DNA of 64,000 nt from Acetomicrobium hydrogeniformans (GTDB taxonomy: Bacteria > Synergistota > Synergistia > Synergistales > JAFGMB01). The stretch is taken from contig JAENYO010000001.1 in assembly GCA_016841745.1 (NCBI GenBank), positions 370,799-434,798 of the forward strand, written 5' to 3'. Below, piece after piece: positions 35,848 to 45,326 of this stretch. The translations under genes were made by a program, and so were the position numbers. Under the pieces are notes generated by a model. The model was not told where the DNA came from. It searched no databases and worked only from the letters and a program-made list of their open reading frames with translations. The stretch's first letter is position 1. Each line of letters begins with the position of its first letter.

Positions 35848-38532
35848 TCATGAATTTTTTCCACAACAATGTTTATATTTTTTCCCGCTTCCACAGGGAC
35901 AAGGTTCATTTCGACCAATTTTTGGTGTCTTTCTAAGGGGTTCCCTCCGTTGAGGTCTTTCAGGCAGATTATCCCTTGATGATCCACCGAAAGAAGAAAG
36001 ATCCAGATCCCTGCTTTCAACAACATTTTTTTCTTTGTGTATGGAGCTCATGCCTGGTTTTTCAGAAACAATAGAAACTCTCATCGCCAGTTCAGCAATT
36101 GTATCCCTGACTCTCTCCATCATCTCCTGAAAAAGATTATATGATTCAAATTGATATTCAAGAAGAGGGTCCTTCTGACCTATAGCTCTCAAGCCTATAC
36201 CCTTTCTGAGTTCATCCTGGGCAAGAAGATGATCTTTCCAGTTCTGATCCAGGGTATGAAGAACGATAAAACGGAAAAGACCTTGCCGGGTTTCATCATC
36301 CATCTGGGATATTTTTGTATCAAAACGTTTTTTCAGTTCATCCAGAATGTTTTTTTTCACTGGCTCCAGATCACGAGTATGATCTACTCCTTCAAGGAAT
36401 CTTTCAAAACCTGAGCCAAAAAGGGTCTTGAACTTTCCCTTTGCTCTTTCAGGATCTGCATCGCCATTTTCTGGATAGCACTGTTCAAAAACATCCAGAG
36501 CAACCCCTTCTATGATCTCCCATGTATGAGAAAGAATGTCTTCGTCCCTCAGGATACGCTGACGTTCCGTATATACCGCTTCCCGCTGCTGATTCATAAC
36601 ATTATCAAAAGCAAGGAGTTGTTTTCTTATATCGAAGTGAAGCTGTTCCACTTTTTTCTGGGCAGATTCTATGGCCTTGGTGAGAAGCCCATGCTCAATG
36701 GCTTCTCCCTCCTGCAGTCCAAGCTTACCCATTATCCCCTGTATTCTTTCAGAACCAAAAAGTCTTAAAAGATCATCCTCAAGGGCAAGGTAGAAACGGC
36801 TTGATCCAGGGTCTCCCTGTCGGCCGGATCTTCCCCTTAACTGATTATCTATTCTTCTTGATTCATGACGTTCTGTACCGATTATTTTTAATCCTCCAAG
36901 TTCCTTCACATGACTGCTTTCTTCATTACAGATGTTCTTTTTTTCTTGAAGAATCCGGTGGATCCTTTCACTGTTTTTGTCGATATCAAGGCTCTGTTTT
37001 TCAGCCTCCTGCATGGTCAGAAATTCAGGGTTACCTCCGAGCATAATATCTGTTCCTCTTCCAGCCATGTTCGTAGCAACAGTAACAGCTCCAAGGTGGC
37101 CTGCCTGAGCTACTATCTGGGCTTCCTTTTCATGATGTTTGGCATTAAGAACCTGATGGGGTATCTTTCTGGCTTTTAAAAGTTTGCTGACTTTTTCAGA
37201 ACTTTCAATTGAAGTAGTACCTATCAGAACAGGACATCCCTGTTCGTGTGTTTCCTCCACTTCTTCTGCAACTGCGATGAACTTCTCTTCCCTGGTCCTG
37301 AAAATAACATCAGGATTATCTATCCTTACCATCGGTTCGTTGGTAGGTATCACCACCACACCTAAACCGTAAATATCTTTGAACTCTTCCGCTTCAGTAA
37401 CGGCAGTACCTGTCATCCCGGCCAGTTTAACGTACATCCTGAAGTAATTCTGAAGAGTAATAGTAGCAAGGGTCTGGCTTTCCTTTCCTATCTGAACCTT
37501 TTCCTTGGCCTCTATAGCCTGATGCAGTCCGTCGGAGTAACGCCTTCCGACCATAAGACGACCGGTAAACTCGTCAACAATAATTATCTGACCGTCCTTT
37601 ACAACATAGTGGACATCTTTCTGGAAAAGAACATGAGCCTTGAGAGCCTGTATTATCCTATGGGCAAGGTCAGAATTGGAGATATCCGAGAAAAGAGTCG
37701 GTACAGAAAGGATATTTTCACACCTTGTTATTCCATCTTCTGTCAGTGCAAGATTTTTTTCTTTTTCATCCACCTCAAAATCTACATCTTTTTTCAACTG
37801 CCTCGCCAGTCGGTCCGCCTTAACGTAGGGTTCCGTGCTATCCTCCGAAGGACCAGAAATTATCAGCGGGGTTCTGGCCTCATCAATAAGGATAGAATCC
37901 ACTTCGTCAACAATGCAAAAGTGGTGACCTCTCTGAACCATCTGGGCAGCAGAGATCACCATGTTATCACGGAGATAATCAAAGCCGAACTCGCTGTTAG
38001 TTCCATAGGTAATATCGGCCTTATAGGCGGCAACCCTTTCTTCATTGCTCATTGAAGGGTATATAACCCCTACAGAAAGCCCCAGAAAGGAATAGATCGG
38101 TTTCATCCATTCAGCGTCTCTTCTTGCAAGGTAGTCATTCACTGTAATGAGATGAACTCCTTTGCCTTCCAGCGAGTTAAGGACCACAGCAAGGGTAGCA
38201 ACAAGAGTCTTGCCTTCCCCAGTCTTCATTTCAGCAATATTCGCTTCGTGAAGGGCAATTCCTCCCATTAACTGGACATCAAAATGGCGCATACCCATGG
38301 TTCTTACGGACACTTCCCTTACAACAGCAAATACGTCCACCAGAAGATCATCCAAACTTTCTCCATTGGCAATGCGTCCTCTGAAAAGGGCCATCCGAGA
38401 TGCTAGCTCCTCATCCGATAAAGAACTTACTCTCTCTTCGATAGAATTGATCCTGTCTGCAACCTCCCTGTATTTTTTCAGGGCTCGTTCATTCGGATCC
38501 AGACCAAAGGCTTTCTTAAGACTTTTCAACAT
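35848..38532 (-). CDS. secA: Preprotein translocase ATPase SecA
   Basis: Motor of the Sec pathway. 894 residues with Walker A MKTGEGKTLVATLAVVLNSL (near 102), DEVDSILIDEARTPL, GRGTDIMLGGNPEF, QLRGRSGRQGDPGSSRF, the scaffold and two-helix finger regions, and a C-terminal zinc site CPCGSGKKYKHCC that binds SecB or membranes. Single-copy length is normal. It has its own promoter (TTGACC-N18-TATAAT), divergent from an MFS gene. Confidence 0.98.
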   Translation of the reverse strand: MLKSLKKAFGLDPNERALKKYREVADRINSIEERVSSLSDEELASRMALFRGRIANGESLDDLLVDVFAVVREVSVRTMGMRHFDVQLMGGIALHEANIAEMKTGEGKTLVATLAVVLNSLEGKGVHLITVNDYLARRDAEWMKPIYSFLGLSVGVIYPSMSNEERVAAYKADITYGTNSEFGFDYLRDNMVISAAQMVQRGHHFCIVDEVDSILIDEARTPLIISGPSEDSTEPYVKADRLARQLKKDVDFEVDEKEKNLALTEDGITRCENILSVPTLFSDISNSDLAHRIIQALKAHVLFQKDVHYVVKDGQIIIVDEFTGRLMVGRRYSDGLHQAIEAKEKVQIGKESQTLATITLQNYFRMYVKLAGMTGTAVTEAEEFKDIYGLGVVVIPTNEPMVRIDNPDVIFRTREEKFIAVAEEVEETHEQGCPVLIGTTSIESSEKVSKLLKARKIPHQVLNAKHHEKEAQIVAQAGHLGAVTVATNMAGRGTDIMLGGNPEFLTMQEAEKQSLDIDKNSERIHRILQEKKNICNEESSHVKELGGLKIIGTERHESRRIDNQLRGRSGRQGDPGSSRFYLALEDDLLRLFGSERIQGIMGKLGLQEGEAIEHGLLTKAIESAQKKVEQLHFDIRKQLLAFDNVMNQQREAVYTERQRILRDEDILSHTWEIIEGVALDVFEQCYPENGDADPERAKGKFKTLFGSGFERFLEGVDHTRDLEPVKKNILDELKKRFDTKISQMDDETRQGLFRFIVLHTLDQNWKDHLLAQDELRKGIGLRAIGQKDPLLEYQFESYNLFQEMMERVRDTIAELAMRVSIVSEKPGMSSIHKEKNVVESRDLDLSSFGGSSRDNLPERPQRREPLRKTPKIGRNEPCPCGSGKKYKHCCGKNS

Positions 38533-38570
38533 CGATTTATCACCTCAAAAGGTTTATGCTGATATTTTTC

Positions 38571-38601
38571 TTGACATATAGTTCTCACTAAGGGATATAT
38601 T
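38571..38601 (+). promoter_or_regulatory. Candidate promoter of the MFS gene
   Basis: TTGACA (38571-38576) and TATATT (38596-38601) with a long 19-base spacer. The -10 overlaps the -10 of the opposing secA promoter. Confidence 0.4.
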
Positions 38602-38628
38602 ATATGCTTTTGCACAAGATCGGGTCAA
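38599..38628 (-). promoter_or_regulatory. secA promoter
   Basis: On the minus strand TTGACC (38623-38628), 18 bases, TATAAT (38599-38604). A near-consensus vegetative promoter with a leader of about 60 bases. Confidence 0.75.
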
Positions 38629-38659
38629 AGAATACCCGTAATTTTACTGATAGGAGAAG

Positions 38660-39832
38660 ATGAAAATAAGATCCCGGATAGATTCACTTCCGAAAGAATT
38701 TCTTACATGTCTTTTTAGTTCCTTTGCATGTTACACATCAATGGCCATTTTTTTCCTGTATCCGCTGATCCTTAGTTTGAAGGGTTATTCACCTCTCTCG
38801 GTGGGACTTGCATGGATATCTTTTGAAATAGCACTTATAGGAAGCAGACCCTGGAGCAATGCATTTCTTCATAGATACGGAACACGAAAGGGATTGCTTA
38901 CAGGGGGCCTTATTATGGCATCAGGGATAACGATCCTCAACATGATGCCGCCCTTTTATCTCATACTTATTGGCAGATTGATCCAGGGAACCGGTTGGGG
39001 GCTATTTATCCTTGCAAACAATATTCACAATGCAAAGGTACTTCCCCCTGAGATAAGGGGAGCCGGATTCGGGCTCGCCGGCCTCGCTCCAATTCTTCCA
39101 CAACTGACCTTTTTTCCTTTGGCTGAGTGGTTGGTGTTGGAGGGTTATCTGAGACTGACAATCTTTGTTGCCCTTATGGCTTGTGTAATATCTTTATTCC
39201 TGGCTAAAGGACTATCTCAACAGAATGAAAAGGCAACACCTCGAATCCCCCTGCTTACAGTTCTGAATATGGCGTGGAAAAACGGAAATATACGAGCCAT
39301 CCTTCTTTCGGCAAGTGCGTTTGCAATGCTTTCCGCACCGGTTCTTCCCTATATGGCCAATGGGGCAAGGGAATGGGGATCCTATGGGAGCGCTTTCCTT
39401 TTGCCGGCATCAGGAGTATCAATACTGATAAGGCTGTTCATTTCCAGAATGGTCGATCGCTTTGAGACCAGACTCCTGAAACCCGGATTTTACTGCGCAG
39501 CAACGGGTCTTATTACCGCATGCTGGGGAAGGTCTACTGGAGCACTGATCACAGGAGGGGTCCTTTTCGGCCTTGGAACAGGAATACTATATCCCCTTCT
39601 CTTTGCTCAAATGTCCAAACTCACACCAAGAGAACTGATGACACCCATGTTCACACTTTTTAACACATTTCTCGATGCTGTCTGGGTCTTGGCTCCTCTT
39701 GCAGCAGCAGGCCTGGCTCAATTCCGCAGCTATGGATGGATGCTTCAGTTCATTTCACTGTTAATCATACTTTATATATTTTCCCTCAGGCTCTGGGTAT
39801 GGCCACTAATTAAACTTGAAGGGGAAGGATAA
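38660..39832 (+). CDS. Major facilitator superfamily transporter
   Basis: A 390-residue membrane protein with about 12 helices in two halves (loop near 185-200). GRLIQGTGWGLFILANNIHN in helix 4-5 resembles the MFS efflux motif region, and the proton-linked motif A is degenerate. Substrate cannot be predicted; drug or metabolite efflux is likely by family. TAGGAGA precedes the ATG. It is the only plus-strand gene in a long minus-strand stretch and is convergent with the M20 peptidase with a 16-base gap and no evident terminator. Confidence 0.85.
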   Translation: MKIRSRIDSLPKEFLTCLFSSFACYTSMAIFFLYPLILSLKGYSPLSVGLAWISFEIALIGSRPWSNAFLHRYGTRKGLLTGGLIMASGITILNMMPPFYLILIGRLIQGTGWGLFILANNIHNAKVLPPEIRGAGFGLAGLAPILPQLTFFPLAEWLVLEGYLRLTIFVALMACVISLFLAKGLSQQNEKATPRIPLLTVLNMAWKNGNIRAILLSASAFAMLSAPVLPYMANGAREWGSYGSAFLLPASGVSILIRLFISRMVDRFETRLLKPGFYCAATGLITACWGRSTGALITGGVLFGLGTGILYPLLFAQMSKLTPRELMTPMFTLFNTFLDAVWVLAPLAAAGLAQFRSYGWMLQFISLLIILYIFSLRLWVWPLIKLEGEG

Positions 39833-39848
39833 AAATGTCCTGATCAAT

Positions 39849-41072
39849 TCATATCCCCGACATCATCAGAGCAAAGACGCTGGCTTCGTTTACCATATGC
39901 TCGATAACAGCATATTCATTGGGCATATGGACAACATCGGCCTTCTGTGCCCATACAGCAGCTGGAATGCCGGCCTGTCTGAAAAAAGCGGCACATGTGA
40001 CTCCCCCAGTCCCTCCAATACACGGTTCGATACCATAGAAATGACTGATGGCATTTTTAAGCATGATAACTATTCCTGATTCTTTTGATGTTGGCTCTGA
40101 AGAATCGTTACGCTGAAGAACCTTAAACCCTATTTCAGAACTGTATTCATGGCCTGTGCGCCGGCAGACATATCCAACCACATCCAGCACTTGATCCAGT
40201 TTTACCGACGGAAGTATTCTACAGTCATAAACAAATGTTTCTTTTCCCGGAATAATATAGACACTTCCGACATTGTCCGATCTTCTGGTAGGCTCAATAG
40301 TAGAAACAGGAGGATTAAATAATTCATTCTTTTCAGGAAAGGCCTTATGAAGAGCCTCATCCAGCCTTACTGAAAGTATATTTGCCACCCGGCATGCGTT
40401 GATCCCGAGATGGGGCATGCTCCCATCACACTGTTTGCCCGTAACATTAAATTCAATCCACAATATGCCCTTTTCCGCCACCTCTACAAAATCCCCCCTG
40501 CCATTCCCTCCAACCGGTATCAAGACAAGGTCATCGGGAGAAAAAAGGTTTTTACTGATAAGATACTGGATTCCATGTTCGCTTCCGAGTTCTTCATCGG
40601 CTGCAAAACAGAGATGGACCTCATATTGAGGAATGATTCCAAGATTTTTGAGAGCCAGAACGGCAAAAATGCTTGCGACCAGTTCCTGACCGTTATCATT
40701 AGCACCTCTGGCGTAAAGATTCCCTTCCTTAACTACTGCTTGAAAAGGATTACTGTCCCATAGGGAAATATCCCCTTCAGGGACAACATCCAAATGCGAA
40801 ATGATCCACATTTTTCTGGATGTCTTTCCAGGAATCTTGACTGTAATACTAGGTCTATATCCAGAGGAAACTCTGTTATCTTTAGAGTTATACCAGGTAA
40901 TATGGGAGAGGCCTGTTTTTCTAAGAACCCAGGCAAGATGTTCAGCTTTTAGAAGTTCTCCCTCCCCTCCATTCTGAGGAGCAAGAGCTGGATAGGACAC
41001 CAGGGAAGATAAGACCTTGACCATTTCATCCTTCAGGGACAACACCTCAGAAAAGATTTTGGCCGTGTCCAT
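39849..41072 (-). CDS. M20-family metallopeptidase (dipeptidase/deacylase type)
   Basis: Two-metal amidohydrolase of the ArgE/DapE/CPG2 family. Metal-site motifs are SHLDVVPEGD (His93 region), GANDNGQ, ADEELGSEHG with the catalytic Glu, and HMPNEY near the C-terminus; a dimerisation domain lies between (about 205-315). 407 residues. The exact substrate (N-acyl amino acid, dipeptide) is open; a role in peptide or amino-acid catabolism fits the setting. An unusual insertion VTGKQCDGSMPHLGINA is at the domain boundary. Confidence 0.85.
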   Translation of the reverse strand: MDTAKIFSEVLSLKDEMVKVLSSLVSYPALAPQNGGEGELLKAEHLAWVLRKTGLSHITWYNSKDNRVSSGYRPSITVKIPGKTSRKMWIISHLDVVPEGDISLWDSNPFQAVVKEGNLYARGANDNGQELVASIFAVLALKNLGIIPQYEVHLCFAADEELGSEHGIQYLISKNLFSPDDLVLIPVGGNGRGDFVEVAEKGILWIEFNVTGKQCDGSMPHLGINACRVANILSVRLDEALHKAFPEKNELFNPPVSTIEPTRRSDNVGSVYIIPGKETFVYDCRILPSVKLDQVLDVVGYVCRRTGHEYSSEIGFKVLQRNDSSEPTSKESGIVIMLKNAISHFYGIEPCIGGTGGVTCAAFFRQAGIPAAVWAQKADVVHMPNEYAVIEHMVNEASVFALMMSGI

Positions 41073-41089
41073 TATTTCTTCTCCCTGTG

Positions 41090-41662
41090 TTAAGTATTTG
41101 TGTTAAAAATAATATTTTTCCCTCTAATAAGATAATCAACACCGGACCACACTGTCATTATCATGGCAAACCACATGGCAACAAGCCCTCCCGGGAAGTT
41201 GAATATCATGAGACATATGGCAACGATCTGACTTACTGTTTTCCATTTTCCCAGTCTCGAAGCAGCTATTACAATACCTTCAGCAGAAGCCACCATTCTC
41301 AGACCTGTTACCATCATATCCCTGGAGATTATCACAACCACTATCCATGCAGGCAATCTCTGAAGTTCAACAAGAGATATAAGGGCAGCTATGACAAGGA
41401 TCTTGTCTGCCAGTGGATCGATAAATTTTCCAAGGTTCGTCACAATCCCTTTTTTACGGGCAATATAACCATCTGCTGTATCCGTAAGGGCCGCAATAAT
41501 GAACACTATTCCGGCAAGAATATCCCCGTAACTGACATCTACTCCCAGTTTTTCAAGGGGGAAAACCCCTATGTTGATCTTCATGGTCAGAAAAACCATT
41601 ACCAGAGGTGCTAAAAATACCCTCGAGAAACTCAATAGATTTGGAAGATTCATGGCAGCCAT
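41090..41662 (-). CDS. pgsA: CDP-diacylglycerol-glycerol-3-phosphate 3-phosphatidyltransferase
   Basis: Makes phosphatidylglycerol phosphate. The CDP-alcohol phosphotransferase motif D-x2-DG-x2-AR-x8-G-x3-D-x3-D is seen as TDTADGYIARKKG...NLGKFIDPLAD. About five membrane helices and 190 residues. The frame opens at 41713, but GGGAGGGG eight bases before ATG 41662 fixes the start at MAAMNLPNLLSF. Together with the M20 gene it follows the liv terminator. Confidence 0.93.
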   Translation of the reverse strand: MAAMNLPNLLSFSRVFLAPLVMVFLTMKINIGVFPLEKLGVDVSYGDILAGIVFIIAALTDTADGYIARKKGIVTNLGKFIDPLADKILVIAALISLVELQRLPAWIVVVIISRDMMVTGLRMVASAEGIVIAASRLGKWKTVSQIVAICLMIFNFPGGLVAMWFAMIMTVWSGVDYLIRGKNIIFNTNT

Positions 41663-41723
41663 ATAAAGAGCCCCTCCCTTAGAAATAAAAAACCAGCTTC
41701 TAGTATATACCAATAATACAGAT

Positions 41724-41749
41724 CCTGGGCCGGCAGATGCCGGCCCAGG
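41724..41749 (-). terminator. GC-rich hairpin after livF
   Basis: A perfect 12-bp stem, cctgggccggca / tgccggcccagg, with a two-base centre, 40 bases after the livF stop. The following T content on the minus strand is modest (ATCTGTATTATT), so termination may be partial. Confidence 0.65.
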
Positions 41750-41788
41750 AAAATGAATTATTGAAAAAACAGACTCATTCAGGCAGGA

Positions 41789-42514
41789 TCATCCACCAAG
41801 GTAGGCTTCCTTCACCCGCTGATCCTCCAGTAGTTCTTTTCCAGGTCCCTCAAGGACTATGTTTCCGACTTCCAGAACATAGGCATAATCTGCGATCTTC
41901 AATGCCGCATAGGCATTCTGTTCTACCAGAAGGACGGTCTTGCCTTCTGCATTGATCTGTCCAATAATGTCAAAAACCTCTTTAACAAGAAGGGGGGCTA
42001 ATCCTAGAGAAGGTTCATCCAGCATTATCACTTCGGGGGCACTCATTATGGCACGACCGACTGCAAGCATCTGCTGTTCTCCTCCGCTAAGGGTGCCGCC
42101 TTTCTGCCAGGTTCGTTCCTTCATTCTGGGGAAAAGATCATAAACCCAGTCCAAATCCTTCTTGATGGCTTTTTTATCATTTCTCGTATAGGCACCAAGC
42201 ATAAGGTTTTCAAAGACTGTAAGGTGGGGAAGGATCCTTCTTCCTTCGGGACACATTACTATCCCTCGACGGACTATGTTCTCCGGAGATAGTCCGAGAA
42301 TATTTCTGTTTTCACCGTTACCATTATAAGAGATGGTCCCTTTAGTCTGTTTCAGCAGACCGGAAACTGCTCTTATGGTACTGCTCTTTCCAGCACCATT
42401 GGCTCCGATAAGGGTTACTATCTTTCCCCTGGGAACTTCGATATTGATCCCTTTGACTGCATGGATGCCACCGTAATAGACATGAAGACCTTCGACCTTA
42501 AGCATTCTGGACAT
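41789..42514 (-). CDS. livF: Branched-chain amino acid ABC transporter ATP-binding protein LivF
   Basis: One of two ATPases of the Liv importer. Walker A GANGAGKSST, signature LSGGEQQMLAVG, Walker B VIMLDEPSLGLAP, and the family ending KEAYLGG. ATG 42514 fits the GGAG site upstream; a longer frame begins at 42538. It overlaps livG by 17 bases. Last gene of livKHMGF. Confidence 0.95.
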   Translation of the reverse strand: MSRMLKVEGLHVYYGGIHAVKGINIEVPRGKIVTLIGANGAGKSSTIRAVSGLLKQTKGTISYNGNGENRNILGLSPENIVRRGIVMCPEGRRILPHLTVFENLMLGAYTRNDKKAIKKDLDWVYDLFPRMKERTWQKGGTLSGGEQQMLAVGRAIMSAPEVIMLDEPSLGLAPLLVKEVFDIIGQINAEGKTVLLVEQNAYAALKIADYAYVLEVGNIVLEGPGKELLEDQRVKEAYLGG

Positions 42515-43286
42515 ACTCCTCTCCAAGATAAGCTTCAATAACTTTGGAGTTGGCCTGGATCTCCTCAGGTGCTCCTTCTGCTATCAACTTTCCATAATCC
42601 AGAACCCAGATATGTTCGCAGACTCCCATGACTACCTTCATGTCATGTTCTATCAACAGTATGGTGAGGTTAAAATCCTCCCGGGTCTTTTGTATGAAAT
42701 GCATTAACTCCCAGGATTCCTGGGGGTTCATCCCGGCAGCAGGCTCGTCAAGCAGGAGGAATCTGGGCTGTGTGGCAAGGGCCCTTGCTATCTCCAGTCT
42801 ACGCTGCTCACCGTAAGGCAGGCTATTTGCCTGTTCATTGGCCAGATTCGCGAGTCCCACAGTCTCAAGAAGGAACATGGATCTATCCCTGACTTCTTTT
42901 TCTTCCCTTGCACAGGATGGAATATGAAAGGGTGCGTGCCACCACTTGCTTTTCTGTCTCAAGTGGGCCCCTATCATGACATTCTGAAGGACCGTTTCGT
43001 TATAAAAAAGTCTTATATTCTGGAATGTTCTTGCGATGCCCTTCTGACAAACCTTATGAGTAGGGATCCCGGTAATATCATCATCATAGAAAATTATCTG
43101 ACCTTCGGTAGGATTGTAATAACCGGTTATCATGTTGAAACATGTAGTTTTTCCAGCACCATTGGGCCCTATAAGACCTACTATACGATCTTCCTGGACC
43201 TCGATATCAAAGTTATCAACGGCTGTAAGACCGCCAAATCTCATGGTAAGACCCGGAGTTTTAAGAATTATCCTTCTATCTGCCAT
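42498..43286 (-). CDS. livG: Branched-chain amino acid ABC transporter ATP-binding protein LivG
   Basis: Partner ATPase of LivF. Walker A GPNGAGKTTCFN, signature-like LPYGEQRRLEIARAL, Walker B FLLLDEPAAGMNP, and a C-terminal helical tail ending VIEAYLGEEY. 262 residues, typical. It abuts the livM stop; GAGGTGAGG precedes the ATG. Confidence 0.95.
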   Translation of the reverse strand: MADRRIILKTPGLTMRFGGLTAVDNFDIEVQEDRIVGLIGPNGAGKTTCFNMITGYYNPTEGQIIFYDDDITGIPTHKVCQKGIARTFQNIRLFYNETVLQNVMIGAHLRQKSKWWHAPFHIPSCAREEKEVRDRSMFLLETVGLANLANEQANSLPYGEQRRLEIARALATQPRFLLLDEPAAGMNPQESWELMHFIQKTREDFNLTILLIEHDMKVVMGVCEHIWVLDYGKLIAEGAPEEIQANSKVIEAYLGEEYVQNA

Positions 43287-44333
43287 TTAGGCCTCACCTC
43301 TCTTTGAAAAGCGACTGAAAAGTCCATCCCATGTAAACTCTCTCATTCCCATTACACCTTCACGTCTGAAAATTATTATCAGGACCAGGGAAAGGGAAAA
43401 AATAACCATTCTCATTCCGGGAACACCGGGTATCTCGAATCCCAGGATATTCATCGGATTTTCCACAAAACGGAGCCATTCCAACAGTGCAACTATAATG
43501 AAAGAACCAAGAATGCTTCCGGTAATAGAACCCAGACCTCCTGTTACTACGATCATCAAGACCTGGAAGGTCATTACAAAAAGGAACATCTTCGGGTCTA
43601 TGGTTGTCAGGAGACTTGCAAGGAGGGCTCCACCTATTCCGGCAAAGAAAGCACCTACAGTAAATGAAATAACTCTGTATTTGTAGGTGTTTATCCCCAT
43701 AGCACGGGCTGCAACTTCATCATCACGTATCGCCTTTAAAGCATTTCCGAAATTGCTGTTCACGATCCGCCATATGAAGTAGAAGGTAAAGACCATGAAT
43801 CCGTAATTCCACCACAGGTTCGCATAAGCTGGAATCCCCTTGAGACCAAGTGCACCATTGGTTATGGGAACAAGATTATTGGCAAAGACTCGTATTATCT
43901 CCCCAAATCCAAGAGTTGCTATACCAAGATAATCTCCGCCAAGACGAAGAACAGGAAGTGCAATAAAGAGACCAAACAAAGAGGCTACAAGACCTCCAAG
44001 AAGAACGGCAACAATGAAGGGTGCATGGGCCGCATAAATTGGTCTGGCCATTGGCTCCAGGATAAAAATAGCATCCTTCTGGAGCTGCGGCAGGATCAAT
44101 AGAGAGGATACATAGGCTCCTACGCACATGAACCCGGCATGGCCGAGAGAAAACATTCCAGTGAATCCATAAATAAGATTCAGGCTGACAGCAAGAATGG
44201 CATTTATGGCTATAAGGTTAAGAATCTGTATCTTGTAACCATCCAGATTTGTATTGGCCCACCAAAGGAACACACCCAGGGCAGCTATCGCAAGAAGTGT
44301 AAGGATCTGATTTCTCAGTTTACTGGCCATCAT
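43287..44333 (-). CDS. livM: Branched-chain amino acid ABC transporter permease LivM
   Basis: Membrane permease with about 8-10 helices. The family segments NLIYGFTGMFSLGHAGFMCVGAYV, LRLGGDYLGIATLGFGEIIR and IRDDEVAARAMGINTYKYR (contact with the ATPases) are present. 348 residues. The start overlaps the livH stop; a second Met follows immediately. Confidence 0.94.
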   Translation of the reverse strand: MMASKLRNQILTLLAIAALGVFLWWANTNLDGYKIQILNLIAINAILAVSLNLIYGFTGMFSLGHAGFMCVGAYVSSLLILPQLQKDAIFILEPMARPIYAAHAPFIVAVLLGGLVASLFGLFIALPVLRLGGDYLGIATLGFGEIIRVFANNLVPITNGALGLKGIPAYANLWWNYGFMVFTFYFIWRIVNSNFGNALKAIRDDEVAARAMGINTYKYRVISFTVGAFFAGIGGALLASLLTTIDPKMFLFVMTFQVLMIVVTGGLGSITGSILGSFIIVALLEWLRFVENPMNILGFEIPGVPGMRMVIFSLSLVLIIIFRREGVMGMREFTWDGLFSRFSKRGEA

Positions 44334-45223
44334 ACTTTCTCCTCTATTTTCTCACCCATAAGCCCAGTGGGTTTAATAAGCAATATTACGATCAGCAGGA
44401 TAAAGGCAAAAGCATCCTTATACCCTGACAGGCCAGGGAAAAAAGCCACTATCATGATCTCGATAAAACCTAGAAGCAAACCTCCTACAACTGCTCCCTG
44501 GATGGAGCCTATCCCACCAAGAACAGCCGCTATAAAAGCCTTCAGTCCCGGGATAAGACCCATAAGAGGCTGGATCTGAGGATAACGGAGGGCCCACATT
44601 ATCCCGCCTGCAGCAGCCAGAGCCGACCCCAGACCAAAGGTCAGTGAAATTATCTTGTTCACTGAAACGCCCATGAGCCTCGTTGTTTCGATATCCTTGG
44701 AAATGGCCCTCATAGCAAGACCAGGTTTTGTTTTATAAACTATGAATAATAACCCAGCAACAAGAACAAAACACATTATGGGGACAGCTATTGCAAGAGG
44801 AAGGATTCTCACTCCGCGAATCTGTATTATTTTAACCAGCCAGTCCGGTCTGACAACGGGCTTGGGAATACCTGTAAAAACAACTATGGCAAGATTTTCT
44901 ATAAAAAAGGAAACTCCTATGGAACTTATAAGGGCAGAGATTCTAGGAGCATCCCGAAGAGGCCTGTAAGCAGCTCTTTCAACAATAACACCACAGAATG
45001 ACGTTAGGATTATTGCCAGTATTACACCGACGATCCATGGAAGATGAAATATGGTACCTGTATAAAAAATAAAATAAGCGCCCAGCATAAACACATCACC
45101 ATGGGCAAAGTTGATGAGCCTCAAGATGCCATACACCATGGTATAACCTATGGCGATAAGGGCATAGAGGCTCCCCAGGGTGAGAGCGTTGAAAAAGTGC
45201 TGGATGAACATGGTCAATGTCAT
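44330..45223 (-). CDS. livH: Branched-chain amino acid ABC transporter permease LivH
   Basis: Second permease of the importer, about 297 residues with 8 helices. Motifs ALTLGSLYALIAIGYTMVYG, INFAHGDVFMLGAY, and AISKDIETTRLMGVSVNK (ATPase contact). AGAGGTG seven bases before ATG 45223 sets the start; the frame extends to 45268 but would run into the hairpin upstream. Confidence 0.94.
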   Translation of the reverse strand: MTLTMFIQHFFNALTLGSLYALIAIGYTMVYGILRLINFAHGDVFMLGAYFIFYTGTIFHLPWIVGVILAIILTSFCGVIVERAAYRPLRDAPRISALISSIGVSFFIENLAIVVFTGIPKPVVRPDWLVKIIQIRGVRILPLAIAVPIMCFVLVAGLLFIVYKTKPGLAMRAISKDIETTRLMGVSVNKIISLTFGLGSALAAAGGIMWALRYPQIQPLMGLIPGLKAFIAAVLGGIGSIQGAVVGGLLLGFIEIMIVAFFPGLSGYKDAFAFILLIVILLIKPTGLMGEKIEEKV

Positions 45224-45247
45224 GTAAGCACACCTCTCAGATTGATT

Positions 45248-45283
45248 AAGGTAAAGAGGGAGTTTCAACTCCCTCTTTACCTT
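45248..45283 (-). other. Intercistronic hairpin between livK and livH
   Basis: A 17-bp perfect stem (left arm aaggtaaagagggagtt) with a two-base centre, 43 bases after livK and 24 before livH. On the minus strand it is followed by AATCAATCTG with no T run, so it looks like an RNA-stabilising or partial-termination element rather than a full terminator. Such hairpins let a binding protein be made in excess over its permease. Confidence 0.7.
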
Positions 45284-45326
45284 TCATAACTTCCTTTACG
45301 GTTAAATGTATATCTGAAGAGAGATT

